From: DASUPK01 sp963800285
GTDB taxonomy: Bacteria; Actinomycetota; Thermoleophilia; Solirubrobacterales; 70-9
Assembly: GCA_963800285.1 (NCBI GenBank)
Contig: CAWDAL010000030.1
Location: 248,001-312,000 of the forward strand
Direction: 5' to 3'
Length of the DNA stretch: 64,000 bases
In this document: one piece after another, positions 48,906-56,099 of the stretch
How positions within the stretch are numbered: position 1 is the first letter of the stretch
Layout of the letters: each line of letters opens with the position of its first letter
Translations under genes and position numbers: made by a program
Notes under the pieces: model-generated
Told to the model about the DNA's origin: nothing
Database searches by the model: none
The model's input: the letters and a program-made list of their open reading frames with translations, nothing else

Positions 48906-49285
48906 CAGCCCGCGGTGCCTCGCTCCGCCAGTGCGGCGCCGAGGATCCCGTTGACGAACCCAGGCGCGTCGGTGCCGCAGTACTCCTTGGCGAGCTCCAC
49001 GGCCTCGTCGATCGCGACCTCGGCGGGGACGTCCTCCTCGTGGAGCGCCTCGTAGAGCGCCGTCCGCATGATGCTCCGCTCCAGCGGAGCGATCCGCTCC
49101 AGCGCCCAGCCCCTCGAATGCTTGGTGATCAGCTCGTCGAGCTCGGGCCTGTGCTCCTCGACCGCGCTGGCGAGCTCGACCGAGAAGGGCTTCGCGCCCT
49201 CGAGCAGCTCGGCGAGCGGCCGCCCCGTGACCTCGTGCTGGTAGAGAGCGAAGACAGCGTCGCGGCGCTGGTCCGACCTACGCAC
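48905..49285 (-). CDS. nusB: Transcription antitermination factor NusB
   Basis: 126 residues, GTG 49285 (MRRSDQRRDAVFALYQHEVT), starting inside the last codons of efp (8-bp overlap). All-helical NusB: ELDELITKHSRGWALERIAP then LERSIMRTALYEALHEEDVP, and AIDEAVELAKEYCGTDAPGFVNGILG, the family signature. Acts with NusE/S10 at boxA of rRNA operons. The efp-nusB order is widespread. Confidence 0.92.
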   Translation of the reverse strand: MRRSDQRRDAVFALYQHEVTGRPLAELLEGAKPFSVELASAVEEHRPELDELITKHSRGWALERIAPLERSIMRTALYEALHEEDVPAEVAIDEAVELAKEYCGTDAPGFVNGILGAALAERGTAG

Positions 49286-49838
49286 GGGAGACGTACTCGC
49301 CGCTGCGCGTGTCGACTCGCACCCGCTCGCCCTCCTCGATGAAGAGGGGAACCTGGACGGTGACGCCGGTCTCCAGCGTGGCGGGCTTGGTGCCGCCACC
49401 CGATGCGGTGTCGCCCTTCAGGCCGGGGTCGGTCTGGGTGATCGCCAGATCCACGGCGCTCGGAGGCTGCGCGCCGGCAGGGCGCTCGTCGACGAAGAGC
49501 AGGTCGACGTCGGAGTTCGGCGGGACCCACCTCAGGGCGTCGCCGACGACCGACTTCGGGATCTCGACCTGGTCGTAGCTCTGGTTGTCCATGAAGACGG
49601 CCGCGTCGCCCGAGTCGTAGAGGAACTGCATCTTCCGGGTCTCGGTGCGCACCGGGCGGAACTTCTCGCCGGCCTTGAAGGTCCTGTCGATCACGGCGCC
49701 GTCATCGACGCGCTTCAGCTTCGATCGCACGAACGCGCCGCCCTTCCCCGGCTTGACGTGCTGGAACTCGACGATCCGGAAGATCGTCCCGTCCACCTCG
49801 ATGTGGGTGCCGTTCTTGAACTGGTTGGTGCTGATCAA
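49278..49838 (-). CDS. efp: Elongation factor P
   Basis: 186 residues, TTG 49838 (MISTNQFKNGTHIEVDGTIF). Relieves ribosome stalling at polyproline. KOW-like domain I has the modification loop HVKPGKGGAFVRSKLKRVDD with Lys at the tip; the OB domains include ALRWVPPNSDVDLLFVDERP and the C-terminal signature GDTASGGGTKPATLETGVTV. The first seven codons and about 20 bases of leader recur four more times in the next 8 kb (51.5, 52.6, 54.9 and 57.5 kb), which marks this start region as an integration target. Overlaps nusB. Confidence 0.95.
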   Translation of the reverse strand: MISTNQFKNGTHIEVDGTIFRIVEFQHVKPGKGGAFVRSKLKRVDDGAVIDRTFKAGEKFRPVRTETRKMQFLYDSGDAAVFMDNQSYDQVEIPKSVVGDALRWVPPNSDVDLLFVDERPAGAQPPSAVDLAITQTDPGLKGDTASGGGTKPATLETGVTVQVPLFIEEGERVRVDTRSGEYVSRA

Positions 49839-49853
49839 GGGCAGAGAGGCTAC
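49812..49853. repeat. efp start-region repeat, copy A (in efp itself)
   Basis: Covers the efp codons MISTNQFKN and the leader up to the conserved TAGCC. Sequence ACTGGTTGGTGCTGATCA on the plus strand. Related copies B-E lie at 51459, 52624, 54907 and 57530. Confidence 0.75.
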
Positions 49854-50743
49854 GACACCTCTGACTTGCTCTCGTAGCCGAGGACCTGTTCGAGCGCATC
49901 GACTACCCGAGTGGCATGCGCGCCCTCGGGGTCAAGGTCCGGATTGAAGTCGGCGACCGAGATTCCGAGGAGGTTAGGAGCGGCTGCGAGTGGTCCCACG
50001 AGGGCGACCAGCTCGTCCCAGTCCAGCCCAAGCGCCTGCGGGTAGCTGACGGCCGGCAGCGCCCGCTCATCAAGGACGTCGAGGTCGAGATGCAGCCATG
50101 CCGGACGCTCCGCGAGCCGGCCGGCGGCATCGCTCGCCACCCGCGCGGGACCGCGCTCACGTATCTCCGCAGAGGTGAAGGTGTGGATCGCGGGGTCGAG
50201 GCGGGCGTTCTCGCGGGCGACGTCCGGGTGAAGCTCGGCGGGCCGATGTCCCAGCAGCACGACGGCGGCCGGATCGACCAGCGCTCCCTGATCTTCAAGC
50301 AGCCCGGGCGGCCCGTGACCCGTGAGGATCGCGAGATCCATGTCGGCCGCCTCGCCGGTCGGCGAGCTCTCGCCATCGAAGAAGTCCGCGTGCCCGTCGA
50401 CGAACCAAAGGCCACTGGCGCGGGGCAGGGCGCGGAAGACGCCGAGCAGCAGCGTGCAGTCCCCGCCAAGGACGAAGGGACGTTCGTCGGCGTCCAGAAG
50501 CTCGCGCAAATCGGAGGCGATCGCGATCGTGGCCCGGCGCACATCGGTCGCACCGACCACCCCGGTATGCGGGTCCCGTCGTGTGTCGCGGATGCGGGCG
50601 TCGGCCTCTCCGGCATCGCGGGCGCCCAGGCTCCGGAGAAGTCCGGCCGAGCGAAGTGCCCCGGGCCCCCGCTCTTCCCCACGGCTCGCCCCCGAGCAAT
50701 CGAGCGGGGCGTCGAGGAGGGCGAAGCAAGCCATCTCCTCCAT
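49850..50743 (-). CDS. Arginase/agmatinase family (ureohydrolase) protein
   Basis: 297 residues from ATG 50743 (GGAAG upstream). Ureohydrolase fold with motifs RPFVLGGDCTLLLGVFRAL, GLWFVDGHADFFDGES and AWLHLDLDVLDERALP. The second and third Mn-binding motifs are intact (D-G-H-A-D; D-x-D), but in the first, GGDHS becomes GGDCT, so a metal-binding His is replaced by Cys. The substrate is therefore uncertain. It lies directly upstream of efp in the same direction, its stop 11 bp from the efp start, so efp is probably now read from this gene's promoter. Confidence 0.82.
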   Translation of the reverse strand: MEEMACFALLDAPLDCSGASRGEERGPGALRSAGLLRSLGARDAGEADARIRDTRRDPHTGVVGATDVRRATIAIASDLRELLDADERPFVLGGDCTLLLGVFRALPRASGLWFVDGHADFFDGESSPTGEAADMDLAILTGHGPPGLLEDQGALVDPAAVVLLGHRPAELHPDVARENARLDPAIHTFTSAEIRERGPARVASDAAGRLAERPAWLHLDLDVLDERALPAVSYPQALGLDWDELVALVGPLAAAPNLLGISVADFNPDLDPEGAHATRVVDALEQVLGYESKSEVS

Positions 50744-50854
50744 TCTTCCGGGCTGGGGCGCACCTCGGCCTGTGAATGTGCGGGATTTTGCGGATACCGG
50801 CACCAATTCCAGCAGCTAGCATCGCCGTCGCGTCACCACCGAGGGAGAGGACAC

Positions 50855-51436
50855 ATGAGGCGAAACGTTGCGACGATCGCTGCTGCCGTGGTTGCCTTGG
50901 CGGTGGGCGGCATGGGCATCGCACGGGGAAGCTCCGACCTGTCGACCGAGCGCGCCAAAGCGGCAAAGAGCAAGAAGAAGCGCCACGCCCTCGACGTCGA
51001 TTACAAGACGGGGCAAATAGACGTCATCAGCGAGGGCGAGGGACTAAGCGATGTGCAGTTCTCCGATGAAGCCAAGCTCGCGGGCCGTCCCTTCGGGAGC
51101 TACAAGGCGCACCTGGAAGAGGATCGTTTCTTCACGTTCAACGCCCCAAACCAGGTCCCCCGCATGGACTTCAGCGGCACGGAGCAGGTCAGCTTCAAGG
51201 CTGCCGTGTACGCGAGCAAGAAGTTCAGGGGCCGGCCCACCGGCAAGTTCAGGGGCGTCTATAACTACTCGCTCGACTCTGACGGCAACATCCTGAATCC
51301 CATAACCGGCGTGATCACCAGCGGCAGCGGCACCTTCAAGGGCGCCGGGGGCAGGTTCGACGTGCTCGACCTCCACAGAACAAGCAACGACCCCGAGCGG
51401 CTAGGGGGGCACTGGACGGGCTTCATCCGCTACTAG
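50855..51436 (+). CDS. Secreted beta-barrel protein (allene-oxide-cyclase-barrel-like)
   Basis: 193 residues, ATG 50855 with AGGGAGAGG upstream. Signal peptide MRRNVATIAAAVVALAVGGM to about residue 26. The mature part has alternating beta text, RMDFSGTEQVSFKAAVYASK, FRGVYNYSLDSDGNILNPIT, then GVITSGSGTFKGAGGRFDVL, the last being the barrel signature of the allene oxide cyclase-like/dirigent fold. No catalytic claim. Divergent from the arginase-like gene; followed by efp-like repeat copy B. Confidence 0.65.
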   Translation: MRRNVATIAAAVVALAVGGMGIARGSSDLSTERAKAAKSKKKRHALDVDYKTGQIDVISEGEGLSDVQFSDEAKLAGRPFGSYKAHLEEDRFFTFNAPNQVPRMDFSGTEQVSFKAAVYASKKFRGRPTGKFRGVYNYSLDSDGNILNPITGVITSGSGTFKGAGGRFDVLDLHRTSNDPERLGGHWTGFIRY

Positions 51437-51616
51437 ACGGCCGTGTGCATGTTGTTCTGGTACTGAACCGATTCGTACTGATCACGAACTCGAAGGCTAG
51501 ACGGACCGCTGCTCGGATACCCCTTTCACGCGCTTGCGACCGCGAGCGGCGAGGCCGCGGAGACTTCTCCTCCTAGTCCGGACCGGCAGCACTGCTTGTC
51601 GGATGTAGAAGGCGCG
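51437..51616. other. Intergenic region holding efp-repeat B
   Basis: No gene seen. Contains the efp start-like repeat B (51459-51500), after which the sequence is unrelated to the other copies. Confidence 0.5.
51459..51500. repeat. efp start-region repeat, copy B
   Basis: On the minus strand it reads GTG ATC AGT ACG AAT CGG TTC (start + ISTNRF) preceded by CTAGCCTTCGAGTTC. No efp body follows, so it is a scar rather than a gene. Confidence 0.7.
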
Positions 51617-52066
51617 TCAGCTGGCGGGTGGCGCCGGCGTCAGGCCGTGCCGGCGCATGACCTCCGCCACCTTCGCTAGGTCCGGCGGGCCCCCAGAAGT
51701 CGACGCCAGCACCTCGTGAATCTCATGGAAGTAGTCCGGCGTCATGACGCCGGGGGTGGATATCGCGAGGAACTTGGCGTCTTCGGTCCCGTGGTTGTCG
51801 AAGCCATGGACTGCTCCGCGAGGTACGCAGAGGGCTTCGCCAGGGCGAACGTCGAGCGTCCGACCGTCAACGGTCCAAGTCGTGATGCCTTCGAGCCCGT
51901 AGATCGACTCCTCGAAGGCGTCGTGACTGTGCGGCGCGGGCATCTTGCTCTCGGCTGGAACGAAGCACTCGAAGACGCTCGCGCTTCCGTTCGAGTCGGC
52001 GCCCTCAACCAGGAAGCGCACGCTGAGGGCACCTACCTGGATTTTCTCCTTCGATGCTGAAGTCAT
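51617..52066 (-). CDS. Cupin domain protein
   Basis: 149 residues. Cupin motif 1 is PAPHSHDAFEESIYGLEG (two His and Glu metal ligands) and motif 2 is PRGAVHGFDNHG, both on a conserved double-stranded beta helix. Small cupins of this kind bind a metal and act on sugars or phenolics, or have no known activity. C-terminal helix DLAKVAEVMRRHGLTPAP. Overlaps the upstream SnoaL gene by 4 bp (ATGA), so both are made from one transcript. Confidence 0.82.
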   Translation of the reverse strand: MTSASKEKIQVGALSVRFLVEGADSNGSASVFECFVPAESKMPAPHSHDAFEESIYGLEGITTWTVDGRTLDVRPGEALCVPRGAVHGFDNHGTEDAKFLAISTPGVMTPDYFHEIHEVLASTSGGPPDLAKVAEVMRRHGLTPAPPAS

Positions 52067-52461
52067 CCTGTCTCCAATCGAGTGGTTTCAAGGGCCTCGG
52101 CTTCTGACGCAAAGTTGCGCCACCAGATGCAGAGCCCGTCCTGCCACCTGATCGACTGCCACCAGGTCTCGTCGATAGGCGCGGTGCTGGCGACGCCATG
52201 AGCGATGCCGCGGACCTGCGCGAGTGTCATGTCCCCGAGGTCATGCAGTTCCTCGATCTCGGCGGTGTAGTCCGGAAGGAAATCGAGGAGATCACTCCAC
52301 CAGCGGCGCACACCCTCCTGGCCCCGGTAGGCGCCCTCGAGTGTGACGATGCGCGGCTCGATCTCGACCTCGTCGTCCATGAGCTCGAGCATCGCATCGA
52401 GCTCCCGGCGGTTAAAGGCGTCATACATGAGCAAGGTCAGATCAACGTTCTCGCGCGACAT
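52063..52461 (-). CDS. SnoaL-like (NTF2 fold) protein
   Basis: 132 residues, ATG 52461 (MSRENVDLTLLMYDAFNRRE). Typical SnoaL/NTF2 text: LDAMLELMDDEVEIEPRI, GAYRGQEGVRRWWSDLLDFL, then the beta sheet (AEIEELHDLGDMTLAQVRG) and a C-terminal WQDGLCIWWRNFASEAEALE. Small cyclase- or isomerase-like fold, function open. Its start is the point where an 80-bp repeat shared with the PPK2 remnant begins, so promoter and ribosome-binding site (GGCAGG) lie in repeated DNA. Degenerate relatives are at 55.6-56.1 kb. Confidence 0.78.
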   Translation of the reverse strand: MSRENVDLTLLMYDAFNRRELDAMLELMDDEVEIEPRIVTLEGAYRGQEGVRRWWSDLLDFLPDYTAEIEELHDLGDMTLAQVRGIAHGVASTAPIDETWWQSIRWQDGLCIWWRNFASEAEALETTRLETG

Positions 52462-52537
52462 CCTGCCGTTCAGTATCGCGCGAGCCTCCGGCTACCGCTT
52501 CCCATGTGGTGGAGGAGCGTCCACCCGGATCGGCTCA
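52457..52537. repeat. 80-bp repeat upstream of SnoaL (matches 55527-55606)
   Basis: The first 31 bp (52457-52487, starting GACATCCTGCCGTTCAGTAT) are identical to 55527-55557, followed by an imperfect match containing GGTGGAGGAGC and ACCCGGATCGGCTC. Each copy carries the ATG and ribosome-binding site of the minus-strand gene it abuts. Confidence 0.75.
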
Positions 52538-52838
52538 CGCATCCCTTGCGCGAGAAGCAGAAGCTGCGGCTAACGCTTCTGTCGGTCATGAAGACCCGGA
52601 ACCTGCGATGTGCAGGTTGATTAGTTACTGAACTGGTTGGTCGAGATCACGAACCGAAGGCTAGCCACCCCGCCCCCGGCCCAGCTTCCGCTCCTGGTTT
52701 CACGCGAAGGGAGGCGCGAGCCTTAGCGTCTGAACGAGTTGCTCCGCACGAAAAGGGGGGCTCCGCTTCGCACCTCAGCGTCCTAGCACCGGTCAGCCCC
52801 GAGTTGACAGAGCGAGCGCTCCTACAGTTCGGGGTGCC
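52538..52838. repeat. Composite repeat C: hairpin, efp-like site and flank
   Basis: Hairpin CAGAAGC-N10-GCTTCTG at 52558-52581, then CCTGCGATGTGCAGGTTGAT (about 52602-52621), efp-like site C at 52624-52664 (start + ISTNQFSN then a stop) and a flank to about 52735 (GGCCCAGCTTCCGCTCC, GAAGGGAGGCG) shared with copy E. 52740-52838 holds nothing recognisable except a TTGACA (52804) upstream of the ATPase. Confidence 0.7.
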
Positions 52839-54749
52839 TTGACTCCCGGAACACCGCAGCCAGACTCGCGGCGGAGGTTCGGCACCTTTCGCTCTGCCGC
52901 TACCGCCGTCGGGGTATCGGAGCCGTACGTTCTCGTCGGCCTAATCCTCTTCGCCCTCGCGCTAGGCGGCATCGTCCACATCTTCGAGCCAGGTGAGTCG
53001 GGCGATCTGATTTGGGCCGCGGCGATTGTCTTGACGCTGATCCCGCTGACCTGGTCGGTGCTGCGGACCCTGATGCACGGAGACGTCGGCGTCGACGCGA
53101 TCGCGCTGGTGGCCATGGTCGGTGCGCTGGCACTCGGCGAGTACCTGGCCGGCGCGGTGATCGCCTTGATGCTGAGCGGCGGGAATGCACTCGAGGCCGC
53201 CGCCGGCCGGCGCGCCCGCCGCGAGCTAACCGCACTGCTCGAGCGCGCACCGCGGATCGCCCACCGCCGCCAGGACGAAAGGATCGAGGAAGTTCCGGTC
53301 GAGGAGATCGCGGTCGGAGACCGGATCGTGGTTCGCGCCGGCGAGGTCGTCCCGGTCGATGGAGCGGTACAGAACGAGCGGGCCGTGATCGACGAGTCGA
53401 CGCTGACGGGGGAGCCACTGCCGGTCACGCACGACCGCGGCTCGACCGTCTTAAGCGGCACGCTCAATGCGGGCGAGGTCTTTGACCTGCGCGCGACGAG
53501 AACCTCGTCCGAGAGCGCCTACGCGGGCATCGTCGCGCTGGTGAAGGACGCGGAGCAGCAAAGAGCTCCGTTTGTCCGAATGGCCGATCGGTACGCCGCG
53601 ATCCTCCTGCCGGTAACGCTCGTCATCGCTGGTGCGGCATGGGCGTTCAGCAGCGATCCAGTTCGCGCGCTGGCGGTGCTTGTCGTCGCCACCCCTTGCC
53701 CGCTGATTCTCGCCGCACCGGTGGCCTTGATCTCGGGCGTCTCGCGAGCCGCCCGCGAGGGCGTGATCGCAAAGGGCGGGGGCACGATTGAGAAGCTCGG
53801 CGAGGCAAGGACGGTGCTACTCGACAAGACCGGGACGCTCACCCACGGGAGACCCGAGATCGAGCAGGTGAAGAGCACCGATGGACTGGCGCCGGAGGAG
53901 TTGCTGCGGCTGGCCGCTTCGGTGGACCAGCTCTCAGCCCACGTCTTGGCCGAGGCACTCGTTCACGGGGCCGAAGGTCGTGGCCTCGAACTCGAGTTTC
54001 CCGAGGAGGTGGTCGAGGAACCTGGCCAAGGGATCGAAGGGGAAGTCGGCGGGCATCGGGTGGCTGTGGGCAGCGACGCATGGCTGCGCCAGCGCGGCTA
54101 CTCCGGAACGGACACGGCTGAGCGGCTCTTGGACGACTCGGCCGAGCCCGGTTGGGCCAGAGTTCTCGTTGGCGTGGACGGCGGACTTGCGGGCGCGGTG
54201 TTGATGGCAGATCACCTGCGTGATGACGCAGGCGATCTGACGAAAGAGCTCCGAGGCGCAGGCGTGAAGGATGTCGTGCTTGTCACCGGCGACCAGCGGG
54301 CGGTCGGGGAGGCGGTCGGGGAGGCAGTGGGCGTCGATCATGTCTTCACCGAGTGCTCGCCCGACGAGAAGACCGAGATCGTTCGCCGAGCACGCGAGCG
54401 CTCCGACGGGGGCACTGTCGTCATGGTCGGTGACGGGGTCAACGATGCGCCAGCCCTCGCACTGGCCGACGTCGGCATCGCGATGGGCGGCGTCGGCGCG
54501 ACCGTGTCCTCGGAGACCGCGGATGCGGTCATCGCCGTTGACAAGGTGGATCGCGTCGCGGATGCGATCCGGATCGGTCGACGCTCCATGACGATCGCGC
54601 GCCAGAGCGTGGTCGTCGGGCTCGGCCTGAGTTTCATCGCGATGGGATTTGCCGCCCTCGGCGACATTTCGCCGGTGGCGGGAGCGCTGCTTCAGGAGGG
54701 GATCGACGTGGCCGTGATCCTGAATGCCCTGCGTGCGCTGAAGGGGTGA
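52839..54749 (+). CDS. Heavy-metal P-type ATPase (P1B)
   Basis: 636 residues, TTG 52839. Eight-helix P1B transporter without an N-terminal metal-binding domain. A-domain: VIDESTLTGEPLPVTHDRGS. The membrane metal site reads VVATPCPLILAAPVALISG, i.e. TPCP rather than CPC, so the metal is not predictable (TPC forms belong to the less-studied P1B groups). Phosphorylation loop LLDKTGTLTHGRPE; nucleotide-binding domain about 350-470; hinge MVGDGVNDAPALALADVGIA. Ends LLQEGIDVAVILNALRAL as usual. Stand-alone gene between efp-like repeats C and D. Confidence 0.9.
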   Translation: MTPGTPQPDSRRRFGTFRSAATAVGVSEPYVLVGLILFALALGGIVHIFEPGESGDLIWAAAIVLTLIPLTWSVLRTLMHGDVGVDAIALVAMVGALALGEYLAGAVIALMLSGGNALEAAAGRRARRELTALLERAPRIAHRRQDERIEEVPVEEIAVGDRIVVRAGEVVPVDGAVQNERAVIDESTLTGEPLPVTHDRGSTVLSGTLNAGEVFDLRATRTSSESAYAGIVALVKDAEQQRAPFVRMADRYAAILLPVTLVIAGAAWAFSSDPVRALAVLVVATPCPLILAAPVALISGVSRAAREGVIAKGGGTIEKLGEARTVLLDKTGTLTHGRPEIEQVKSTDGLAPEELLRLAASVDQLSAHVLAEALVHGAEGRGLELEFPEEVVEEPGQGIEGEVGGHRVAVGSDAWLRQRGYSGTDTAERLLDDSAEPGWARVLVGVDGGLAGAVLMADHLRDDAGDLTKELRGAGVKDVVLVTGDQRAVGEAVGEAVGVDHVFTECSPDEKTEIVRRARERSDGGTVVMVGDGVNDAPALALADVGIAMGGVGATVSSETADAVIAVDKVDRVADAIRIGRRSMTIARQSVVVGLGLSFIAMGFAALGDISPVAGALLQEGIDVAVILNALRALKG

Positions 54750-54840
54750 CGGTCGGTCTCGTCTCGCGTGCGGCTCGTCGAAAGAATGCCTAGTAGGCAT
54801 CCCCGGGTTCGTTCGGTGTACGCCTCCCTTGCGCGAGAAG

Positions 54841-54946
54841 CAGAAGCTCCGGCTAGCACTTCTGTCGGTCGAGGAGAGGCAGCGTCTGCGATATGCAAGT
54901 TGCTCCGTTAGAACTGATTCGTGCTGATCAAGGGCAAGAAGGCTAG
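54841..54946. repeat. Composite repeat D: hairpin and efp-like site
   Basis: Hairpin CAGAAGC-N10-ACTTCTG (54841-54864, one mismatch), then TCTGCGATATGCAAGTTGCT and efp-like site D at 54907-54946. D is the copy closest to efp: GTGCTGATCAAGGGCA matches A exactly. It encodes start + ISTNQF then a stop on the minus strand. Confidence 0.72.
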
Positions 54947-54970
54947 CCAGCCTTCAACCTCGCCGCGACT

Positions 54971-55531
54971 TCAGCTGCGCTCTGCCTCGAACGGATCCAG
55001 CGCGGCGCCCTTCGGCGCCTGTGTCTCGAGACGCTTCTTGAACTCGAGCAGTTCCTGTCGCCGTGCCTTGTCCACCGACCGATAGTGAGGGTCGATGTCC
55101 ATGAGGGTATGTGCGAGCACCGCCGCGGAGCTGATCCGGCCAAACCACTTGCGATCCGCCGGAATCACGTACCACGGCGCCCACTCGGTGCTGGTGTGGG
55201 AGAGCATCTGGGAGAAGGCCTCCTGGTAGTCATCCCATAGCTCCCGTTCGGCGATGTCCGCCGCGGAGGTCCGGGAGATCGATCCGGCGCAGGAGACGCG
55301 TGCGCTGCTCCTCCTTCGAGAGATTGAGGAAGAGCTTGACGATGCGAAAGCCGTTGTCGGTGAGGTGACGCTCCCAGTTGTTGATCTCGCGGTAGCGCCG
55401 CTTCCAGACGTCGCCCTTCTTCGCCGCCTTCGGAAGCTTCTGGCGGTCGAGGTTCTCGGGATGGACGCGAACCACCAGCACCTCCTCAAGTGGGAGCGGT
55501 TGAAGATCCCGATCTCGCCTCGGCCGGACAT
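54971..55531 (-). pseudogene. Polyphosphate kinase 2 (PPK2) remnant
   Basis: C-terminal part of a PPK2-family polyphosphate:nucleotide phosphotransferase: RGEIGIFNRSH, EEVLVVRVHPENL, FLNLSKEEQRTRLLRRIDLP, ELWDDYQEAFSQMLSHTSTE and WAPWYVIPADRKWFGRISSA. The Walker A-bearing N-terminal third is missing: the frame begins at a start supplied by the 80-bp repeat. Two further frame breaks are present, near 55488 (one base short after FNRSH) and near 55256-55272, where the usual RIDDPEK-WKF segment is deleted. Non-functional; formed by recombination at the repeat. Confidence 0.85.
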
Positions 55532-55606
55532 CCTGCCGTTCAGTATCGCGCGAGCCTGCTACTAACGCTCCCCGCACGGTGGAGGAGCATCCGACCCGGA
55601 TCGGCT
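55527..55606. repeat. 80-bp repeat upstream of the PPK2 remnant (matches 52457-52537)
   Basis: 31 bp identical to 52457-52487, then an imperfect match through ACCCGGATCGGCTC. Followed at 55607 by GGAGCCTGCGATGCGCGAGT, which also resembles the segment before efp-like sites C and E. Confidence 0.75.
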
Positions 55607-55800
55607 CGGAGCCTGCGATGCGCGAGTTGACCCGCGCAGCCCGGCGGCTTTGAGGGCCTCGGATTTCTCCGCGAACCATCCGGATCGGATTGCTTTCCCA
55701 TCGCGGAACGTGAATACAACCCAGTAGCTCCAGACACCTCCGCGCCGCTGGTTTTTCCGCGCAACTCCGCCTGCAGTATCCCGCCTGCTGAACGCCTGGC
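55562..55800 (-). pseudogene. SnoaL-like remnant 1
   Basis: Minus-strand reading gives VWSYWVVFTFRDGKAIRSGW then FAEKSEALKAAGLRG, the C-terminal strand and helix of a SnoaL/NTF2 protein. The upstream part is degraded and has no start. The end reads into the 80-bp repeat. A decayed gene. Confidence 0.6.
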
Positions 55801-55819
55801 TGACGAAGGCCAGCCGTAC

Positions 55820-56085
55820 CTACGGAGTCTGATTTCGTAAATGGCGGCGGTGCTGACTAGTCCGAAGCCCGGGGGCCTCGAGCGCCTCGGGCTTGCTCCT
55901 GAAGACCCGTAAGAAGGCGACCTGCCCGCCACGAACCGTCCAACGCAGGACGAGGTCGCGGTCCAAGGGGACCCCGCTGTCCCGCATCGTCGGCGTCTCG
56001 TGGAGAACTACGGGATCGATCGTTTCGAGCCACGCTTGGAAATGCCGAGTGGCGCCAGCCAGCGCACGCTGATCGATCAGTCTGC
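55820..56085 (-). pseudogene. SnoaL-like remnant 2
   Basis: Minus-strand reading includes DQRALAGATRHFQAWLETID, SGVPLDRDLVLRWTVRGGQV and VFRSKPEALEAPGL, again the C-terminal half of a SnoaL/NTF2 protein, related to remnant 1 but distinct. The frame continues upstream only as antisense of the AAA gene. No start seen. Confidence 0.55.
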
Positions 56086-56099
56086 GCAACCATCTACGT

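Noticed and set aside
52801..52838. TTGACA/TACAGT promoter for the P-type ATPase
   Set aside because: The spacer is only 13 bp, too short for a standard -35/-10 promoter; chance match.
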